A stretch of DNA of 64,000 nucleotides from Dyella psychrodurans (GTDB lineage Bacteria; Pseudomonadota; Gammaproteobacteria; Xanthomonadales; Rhodanobacteraceae), in the NCBI RefSeq assembly GCF_003363265.1, contig NZ_QRBF01000010.1, forward strand, positions 1 through 64,000. Direction: 5' to 3'. Made by a program: the position numbers and the translations under genes. Below are positions 59,203-64,000 of the stretch, piece by piece (positions within the stretch are counted from its first letter, which is position 1; each line of letters opens with the position of its first letter). Below the pieces are notes generated by a model. The model was not told where the DNA came from. It made no database searches and saw only the letters and a list, made by a program, of their open reading frames with translations.

Positions 59203-59892
59203 CTATGCCAAACCAGCGGCGATGTTCACGCTGATGGCGATGATGAACACGTTGAAGAAAAACGCGACCACGCTATGCAACAGCGCCGTGCGGCGCAGAG
59301 TGTGGCTGGTGATCTGCACGTCGGACACCTGGAAGCACATGCCGATCACGAAGGCGAAATAAACGAAATCCCAGTAATCAGGCTGCTTGGTGCCCGGAAA
59401 CTCCAGACCCTCGTGCTGCTTGCCGAAATCGCCGTAGTAGCCGTGCGCGTAATGCAAGGCGTACATGGTGTTCATGAAAAGCCAGGACAGCACGATGCTG
59501 AGCGCCGCCATCCCCATCGCCTGCGCACCACCGCTCTTGGCGGCGTGCAGCTCCGTGGACAAGGCCACCAGCACCACGGTCGACAGGGCCACGGCGATCC
59601 ACAACGTGCTGCGACGCCCGGAGTCCTGGGCATGCGCCTGGCGACACATGTGTTCGGCGTTCGTGCGGTTGAATAGGCGCATCAACATGCCGAGGTAGAG
59701 CAAGGCGCCGAGGTCGAAACTGAGCAACAACGCCGACGCGGGCTTCACCCCCGACGCTACCAGCGCGATACCCGCCGCCACGAACACCACAGCGGAAATC
59801 GCAAGCCACGGCCTTGCGCGCACAAAGCGTATCGGCGCCCAGCGGCGACGCGGAATCCGGGCTGCCGGCTTGCCTTCAGCGGGGGCGCTCAT
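59203..59892 (-). CDS. DUF1345 membrane protein
   Basis: The 229-residue protein has about five hydrophobic segments and the DUF1345 features FDLGALLYLGMLMRLF and YWDFVYFAFVIGMCFQVSDV. Its function is not known. Confidence 0.85.
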   Translation of the reverse strand: MSAPAEGKPAARIPRRRWAPIRFVRARPWLAISAVVFVAAGIALVASGVKPASALLLSFDLGALLYLGMLMRLFNRTNAEHMCRQAHAQDSGRRSTLWIAVALSTVVLVALSTELHAAKSGGAQAMGMAALSIVLSWLFMNTMYALHYAHGYYGDFGKQHEGLEFPGTKQPDYWDFVYFAFVIGMCFQVSDVQITSHTLRRTALLHSVVAFFFNVFIIAISVNIAAGLA

Positions 59893-59925
59893 GAAAACGC
59901 CCGCTGTCTACCCTCATGGCGCCGA

Positions 59926-60201
59926 TCACGCGTGTAGCTCCGCGTATTCGGGATGACGCTCCATCCACACGCGTGCGTAACTGCACGCGGGCACCACTTT
60001 CCACCCTTTGCTTCGCGCCGTCTCGAAGGCAGTGCGCACCAGATCGCTGGCAATACCGCGACCGCCCACTTCATCGGGCACGCCCGTGTGTGTGATGGTC
60101 ATGACGCCATCATGCAAGCTGTATTCGAGCTCGCAGAGGACACCATCCACCGTCGTTTCAAAACGATGCGCCGCGCTTACATGACGAATGTCGTAACTCA
60201 T
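59926..60201 (-). CDS. Small GNAT acetyltransferase (YjdJ-like)
   Basis: The 91-residue protein is the minimal GNAT type. It has HTGVPDEVGGRGIASDLVRT, containing the acetyl-CoA loop GGRGIA, and VVPACSYARVWMERHPEY near the end. ATG 60201 (MSYDIRHV) is preferred over an upstream start. The acceptor is unknown. Confidence 0.88.
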   Translation of the reverse strand: MSYDIRHVSAAHRFETTVDGVLCELEYSLHDGVMTITHTGVPDEVGGRGIASDLVRTAFETARSKGWKVVPACSYARVWMERHPEYAELHA

Positions 60202-60280
60202 GCTGCGTTCCAACAGGTTGCCGAAGACGTAAGCATAGAACGACGCGCGCAACGATGCAGAATCGCGGTGCTGAAAGCGA

Positions 60281-61357
60281 TCATGCTGCGACTTGCGCCG
60301 CCTGCCGCTCCCTGCGCTGGCGCACGGCCTGGGCCAGCCGCTCCAGCACTTGCACGGAAGTATCCCAGCCGATGCAACCGTCGGTGATGCTCTGCCCGTA
60401 GGTGAGCTCGCAGCCGGGTACCAGATCCTGCCTGCCGGCCACCAAATGGCTCTCGATCATCACACCCTGAATACGCGTTTCGCCCGCTTCCAGTTGTGCG
60501 GCGATGTCGGCGACGACATGCGGCTGGTTTTCCGGTTGCTTGCCGCTGTTGGCGTGACTCGCATCGATCATGAGACGTTCGGTCAGGCCCGCCTTGGCCA
60601 AGGCACTGCACGCAGCAGCCACGCTGGCGGCATCGTAGTTGGGCAATTTGCCGCCGCGCAGGATCACGTGGCAGTCGTCGTTGCCGCGTGTCGATGCAAT
60701 CGCGGTGTGTCCGCGCTTGGTGACAGCCATGAAATGATGCGGGCTCGCCGCCGCCAGGACGGCATCGACGGCGATCTTGACGTTGCCGTCGGTACCGTTC
60801 TTGAAGCCGACCGGGCACGAAAGACCGGAGGCAAGCTCGCGGTGCGACTGGCTTTCGGTAGTACGCGCGCCAATCGCGCCCCAGGCCACCAGATCGGCGA
60901 TGTACTGCGGCGTGATCAGATCCAGAAATTCGCAGCCTGCAGGAAGGCCCAGCGCATTGATATCGCAAAGCAGGCGCCGCGCCTGATGCAATCCTTTGTC
61001 GATGTGATAACTCTCGTCCAGATCCGGATCGTTGATCAGCCCCTTCCAGCCCACCGTGGTGCGCGGTTTTTCGAAGTACACGCGCATGACGATTTCCAGC
61101 GTGTCGGCATGCCGTTCGCGCTCGGTGGCCAGGCGTTTGGCGTAATCCAGCGCGGCAACCGGATCGTGAATCGAACACGGACCGATCACCACGGCGAGGC
61201 GATCGTCCTGACCGTGCAGGATGCGATGCAAGGCGCGGCGCGCGGTGGCGACCGTGGCGATGGCGTGTTCGCTGGGCTGGCAATCCCGCATCACATCGGC
61301 GGGTGTGGCAAGTTCCTTGATTTCGCGAATGCGTAAATCGTCGGTAAGGCTGGTCAT
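60281..61357 (-). CDS. aroG: 3-deoxy-7-phosphoheptulonate synthase, class I
   Basis: This DAHP synthase joins PEP and erythrose 4-phosphate, the first step of aromatic amino acid synthesis. The 358-residue product has VVIGPCSIHDPVAALDYAKR (about 56-75), VYFEKPRTTVGWKGLINDP and the metal ligand His in MIDASHANSGKQ. GGAG precedes the ATG. The gene is preceded by an aromatic leader peptide and a terminator, so it is probably regulated by attenuation. The allosteric inhibitor (Phe, Tyr or Trp) cannot be read with certainty. Confidence 0.95.
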   Translation of the reverse strand: MTSLTDDLRIREIKELATPADVMRDCQPSEHAIATVATARRALHRILHGQDDRLAVVIGPCSIHDPVAALDYAKRLATERERHADTLEIVMRVYFEKPRTTVGWKGLINDPDLDESYHIDKGLHQARRLLCDINALGLPAGCEFLDLITPQYIADLVAWGAIGARTTESQSHRELASGLSCPVGFKNGTDGNVKIAVDAVLAAASPHHFMAVTKRGHTAIASTRGNDDCHVILRGGKLPNYDAASVAAACSALAKAGLTERLMIDASHANSGKQPENQPHVVADIAAQLEAGETRIQGVMIESHLVAGRQDLVPGCELTYGQSITDGCIGWDTSVQVLERLAQAVRQRRERQAAQVAA

Positions 61358-61396
61358 GACGCAACTCCTTTTATCTCGATGCCCGGCGACCCAAAC

Positions 61397-61428
61397 AAAA
61401 AAGCCGCCAGGCTGGCTGGCGGCTTTTT
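61397..61428 (-). promoter_or_regulatory. Attenuator terminator in the aroG leader
   Basis: On the minus strand GCCGCCAG-CCAGC-CTGGCGGC forms a perfect 8-bp hairpin followed by six U residues, just 40 bases before the aroG start. The first arm, GCCGCC, can alternatively pair with GGCGGC in the leader-peptide coding region (61476-61481), which would break the terminator. This is the layout of amino acid attenuation. Confidence 0.8.
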
Positions 61429-61453
61429 GAGGAAAGTGGGTGATCTTGCTTAG

Positions 61454-61534
61454 TTACGATCGCGCACCATGCTCCGCCGCCGGCTTCGGATAGCCATAAA
61501 ACCAGAAGTAATAGCGGCGGGAGGCGAGGATCAT
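61454..61534 (-). CDS. aroG leader peptide
   Basis: A 26-codon frame reads MILASRRYYFWFYGYPKPAA followed by EHGARS and a stop. Eight successive codons (8-15) encode Tyr-Tyr-Phe-Trp-Phe-Tyr-Gly-Tyr. This run of the three aromatic amino acids lies just before an intrinsic terminator and aroG. Ribosome stalling there when charged aromatic tRNAs are short would expose the downstream GGCGGC for antiterminator pairing. The peptide itself is unlikely to have another job. Confidence 0.85.
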   Translation of the reverse strand: MILASRRYYFWFYGYPKPAAEHGARS

Positions 61535-61635
61535 GGGAACAAGTGATACCACATCACAACGCCGATGCAAACAGCTGCGGCACGTTTCGCAATACGCTAA
61601 CGTCCCGCGATTCGTTCATTCTTCGGAGTCGTCCC

Positions 61636-62064
61636 ATGTTTCGTCCGCTCACCCTGCTCGCCACCGTTCTGCTTGCCTTGGGGGCCCTTGGCCCTTGCCC
61701 GGCCCACGCGGATGACGTGGCCAAGCTGGTGATTACCGACCAGAAAGTCGGCACGGGTTCCAAGGCGCAGGACGATACCGAGGTGCGCATCAACTACACG
61801 GGCTGGCTGTACGACGCCAAGGCTGCCGACCATCACGGCGCCAAGTTCGATAGTTCCTACGACAGCGGCCGTCCGCTGGTTTTTACGGTGGGTGCCGAAC
61901 AGGTGATACCGGGCATGGACAGCGCGGTGCGCGGTATGCGTGTGGGCGGCAAGCGCGAAGTGATCATTCCGTCCAAGATGGGTTACGGTCCGCGCGGGGC
62001 GGGCAGCGACATCCCGCCGAACAGTGCGCTGGTGTTCGATATCGAACTGCTTGAGGTGCATTGA
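61636..62064 (+). CDS. Periplasmic FKBP-type peptidyl-prolyl isomerase
   Basis: The 142-residue protein has a signal peptide (PAHAD near 25) and one FKBP domain with YDSGRPLVFTVG, VIPGMDSAVRGMRVGGKR and GYGPRGAGSDIPPNSALVFD. It assists protein folding outside the cytoplasm. CGGAG precedes ATG 61636. Confidence 0.93.
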   Translation: MFRPLTLLATVLLALGALGPCPAHADDVAKLVITDQKVGTGSKAQDDTEVRINYTGWLYDAKAADHHGAKFDSSYDSGRPLVFTVGAEQVIPGMDSAVRGMRVGGKREVIIPSKMGYGPRGAGSDIPPNSALVFDIELLEVH

Positions 62065-62166
62065 CCCGTTTCATGCGGCTGTCATGCAAGCTCCCCTGAT
62101 TTGGGGGATGATGGGGTGGCATTGACGTCGTACGTCCCCACTGCGCCCACGCTGGAGGATTGCCCG

Positions 62167-62922
62167 ATGAAGCGAATGCTCTGGTCCATCGCGACCGCCC
62201 TTTTGATGATGATGTCCGCGACGGCGTTTGCCGCCGATGGCTACACCGTCGGCAACGTCAATATGCGTGCGGGCCCGGATCCGGGATATCCGCTGATTCT
62301 CACACTGGCGGCCGGCACGCCTGTTTCCATCCAGGGCTGCACGACCGGATGGGAATGGTGCGATGTGATCGCAGTAGGCAATCGTGGCTGGGTGGCCGGC
62401 ACCTATCTTCAGTACAGCTATAACGACCAGCCCGTGTACGTGATCGATTACGGTGCGCGAATCGGCATTCCGATCATCTCATTCGCGATCGGCACTTACT
62501 GGGGGCGCTATTACACCGGCCGGCCGTTCTATCGCGATCGCGCGCGCTGGTACGGTCGTCCGATTCCGGTTCGGCCGCCGCCGCGCCCGTCCAGACCACC
62601 TGTCCGTCCACCCGGTGGCGGCAACCGGCCGATACCGCCTGGCGGTAATCGTCCGCAACCACCCGGCAACGGAAATCGGCCACAGCCCCCCGGCAGCAAC
62701 CGTCCGCAACCGCCAGGAGGCGGAAATCGCCCACAACCTCCCGGCGGCAATCCTCCGGGAGGAGGAAATCGTCCGCAGCCACCTGGTGGTGGTAATCCGC
62801 CCGGCGGCGGAAATCGCCCCCAGCCGCCCGGTGGCAATCGGCCTGCTCAACACACACGGCCGGCACCACGTCCGAATCCCCAGCAGGGGAACAATGGGAA
62901 CAACGACAACAACGGCCATTGA
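62167..62922 (+). CDS. Secreted SH3-domain protein with Pro/Gly/Asn-rich repeats
   Basis: The 251-residue protein has a signal peptide (AFAAD near 23) and a bacterial SH3 domain (about 25-85, TVGNVNMRAGPDPGYPLILT and GNRGWVAGTYLQYS). A hydrophobic segment near 100 follows. The rest is a repeated GGNRPQPPG-type tail (about 145-235) ending in Asn/Gly. SH3b domains bind cell-wall peptides, and the tail may span or stick to the envelope. GGAGG precedes ATG 62167. The repeated DNA at 62620-62830 is coding, not CRISPR. Confidence 0.8.
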   Translation: MKRMLWSIATALLMMMSATAFAADGYTVGNVNMRAGPDPGYPLILTLAAGTPVSIQGCTTGWEWCDVIAVGNRGWVAGTYLQYSYNDQPVYVIDYGARIGIPIISFAIGTYWGRYYTGRPFYRDRARWYGRPIPVRPPPRPSRPPVRPPGGGNRPIPPGGNRPQPPGNGNRPQPPGSNRPQPPGGGNRPQPPGGNPPGGGNRPQPPGGGNPPGGGNRPQPPGGNRPAQHTRPAPRPNPQQGNNGNNDNNGH

Positions 62923-62954
62923 GTTGCTACGTCAAACTGGGTGACGCCGATGTC

Positions 62955-62985
62955 GAGGCCCTCCCGCTTTTGCGGCGAGGGCCTC
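62955..62985. terminator. Hairpin between convergent SH3 and selO genes
   Basis: GAGGCCCTC and GAGGGCCTC form a 9-bp stem with an additional inner CGC/GCG and a TTTT loop. There is no U-tract, so it is a likely but non-canonical terminator for either gene. Confidence 0.55.
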
Positions 62986-62998
62986 AGTGCTTTCGGGA

Positions 62999-64000
62999 TT
63001 ACGAACTGCACGAAAGCATCGAGCAACCCGCGCGGGATTTGGCCCATTCCGGCCGTTTCTGCGCGAAGTGCTCCCGCCCCGGTTGTTCCTCGTAGGGGTG
63101 CCTCAGCACTTCGAGCAAAGTGTGAATGCCTTCGTAGTCCCCTTCCTTCGCCCGGTCGATGGCTTCCTGAGCGAGATAGTTGCGCAGGACGTAGCAGGGA
63201 TTGGCTGCGTGCATGCGCTGCTTACGCTGTGCCGGTGTCAGCGGGTCTTCGCGCAACCGGGCCGCGTAGTCGTTCAGCCACTGAACAAAGTCGGCTTCTG
63301 CGGCGTCCAGCTTGGCCTCGTCGTAAAACGCGTGTCGCAGCGGATCGAGTCGGGGATGCTGCGGATCGATGTCGCTCAAGGCACGGAAGAACAGCGTCAT
63401 GTCGACTTCCGCTTGCTGCATCAGTGCTTGCAGCGCCTCCATGCGTGCAAGGTCGTTGTCCCGGCATTCGGACAATCCCAGCTTGTGCGCGATGTTGTTC
63501 CGAATCTGCACGGTGTATTCGGCGACATAGGCGTCCAGCCCCGCCTGAAGCGGCGCGACATCGCCAAACAGGGGCACCAGCGCCGCAGCGAGCCGGCTCA
63601 GGTTCCACCACGCCACGCTCGGCTGCTGACCGAAGCGATAGCGGCGGCGCGATGCGTCCGTGGTGTTGGGCGTCCAGTCCGGATCAAAATCGTCGATCCA
63701 CCCGTACGGCCCATAGTCGATGGTGAGACCGAGGATCGACATGTTGTCTGTATTCATCACGCCATGCACGAATCCGACCCGCATCCAGTGCGCGATCATC
63801 CGCGCAGTGCGCACGCAGACGTCGAGGAACCACTCGGCGTAGCGCGCCTCGCCGCGGCCGGAGAGACGCGGAAAGTGACGGTCTATCGTGAAGTCGGCCA
63901 GCTGGCGCAACAGCGCGATGTCGCCGCGTGAGGTCGGCAGTTCGAAATGTCCGAAGCGGATGAACGAAGGGGCGACGCGGCACACGATCGCGCCCTGCTC
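62999..64000 (-). CDS. selO: Protein adenylyltransferase SelO, 3' part (runs off the window)
   Basis: SelO is a pseudokinase that transfers AMP to proteins. The window holds the C-terminal 333 residues or so. They include [20 protein letters not shown] with the catalytic Asn and Asp, [18 protein letters not shown] and [19 protein letters not shown]. The C-terminus ends CSMLSCSS, the Cys-rich end found in the family, where some eukaryotic members carry selenocysteine. The N-terminal nucleotide-binding part is outside the window. Confidence 0.93.
   Translation of the reverse strand, partial: EQGAIVCRVAPSFIRFGHFELPTSRGDIALLRQLADFTIDRHFPRLSGRGEARYAEWFLDVCVRTARMIAHWMRVGFVHGVMNTDNMSILGLTIDYGPYGWIDDFDPDWTPNTTDASRRRYRFGQQPSVAWWNLSRLAAALVPLFGDVAPLQAGLDAYVAEYTVQIRNNIAHKLGLSECRDNDLARMEALQALMQQAEVDMTLFFRALSDIDPQHPRLDPLRHAFYDEAKLDAAEADFVQWLNDYAARLREDPLTPAQRKQRMHAANPCYVLRNYLAQEAIDRAKEGDYEGIHTLLEVLRHPYEEQPGREHFAQKRPEWAKSRAGCSMLSCSS

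Noticed and set aside
62600..62840. Repetitive GC-rich DNA downstream of the SH3 domain
   Set aside because: The repeats follow the reading frame and encode Pro/Gly/Asn-rich units of the protein tail.

Overview
The window is high-GC chromosomal DNA from a gammaproteobacterium. The gene set and order point to the Xanthomonadales, most likely a Rhodanobacteraceae-type organism such as Dyella, Rhodanobacter or Luteibacter. The marker is the order pncC-recA-(SDR)-recX-alaS-csrA-tRNA-Ser(GCT), together with divergent mutS. Genus is inferred from gene content only. No phage, insertion sequence, CRISPR array or replication origin was seen.

Layout. (1) 1-13816 is a propionate (2-methylcitrate cycle) region: prpD, then a TerC-type manganese exporter behind a probable yybP-ykoY riboswitch, then a five-gene minus-strand operon, then prpC-prpB-DUF2332, a divergent helix-turn-helix/citrate-synthase fusion, and prpE. 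(2) 13959-22868 is the conserved tRNA-Ser/csrA/alaS/recX/recA/pncC/mutS block. (3) 23190-34690 carries katG with a possible OxyR site, a lone response regulator, hslR, a TRIC-type channel, an AEC carrier, htpG, htpX, gluQRS, phaB, tcdA and a small c-type cytochrome. (4) 34709-43109 carries a GT39-like membrane protein, a Mpo1-like protein, pirin, an OYE reductase, a hydrolase, two cold-shock genes with matching leaders, a lipoprotein, a YcaQ glycosylase and a degenerate EF-hand protein. (5) 43146-64000 carries slyD, a MATE pump, dacB, a glutathione peroxidase, metNIQ, pncB, an oxidoreductase-cytochrome c fusion, a metallopeptidase, a Gly/Tyr-rich lipoprotein, a histone H1-like protein, rhomboid, PhzF, two redox enzymes, yajQ, aroG with an aromatic leader-peptide attenuator, an FKBP isomerase, an SH3/Pro-rich protein and the 3' part of selO.

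Most interesting system. The minus-strand operon 2781-6952 has the parts list of a functional-amyloid (Fap-like) secretion system: a very Gly/Ser/Asn-rich secreted protein, a small secreted protein, a periplasmic C39-type cysteine peptidase, a third secreted protein and an outer-membrane beta-barrel with an N-terminal coiled coil. Three of the secreted products share a related C-terminal QN motif. The genes overlap or lie close together, so they are probably made and used together.

Other notable signals are regulatory. aroG is preceded by a 26-codon peptide with YYFWFYGY and a terminator hairpin. The prp locus carries a DNA-binding domain fused to a citrate synthase fold with all catalytic residues kept, next to a 10-bp inverted repeat. 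The two cold-shock genes share a leader motif at the same distance from their starts.
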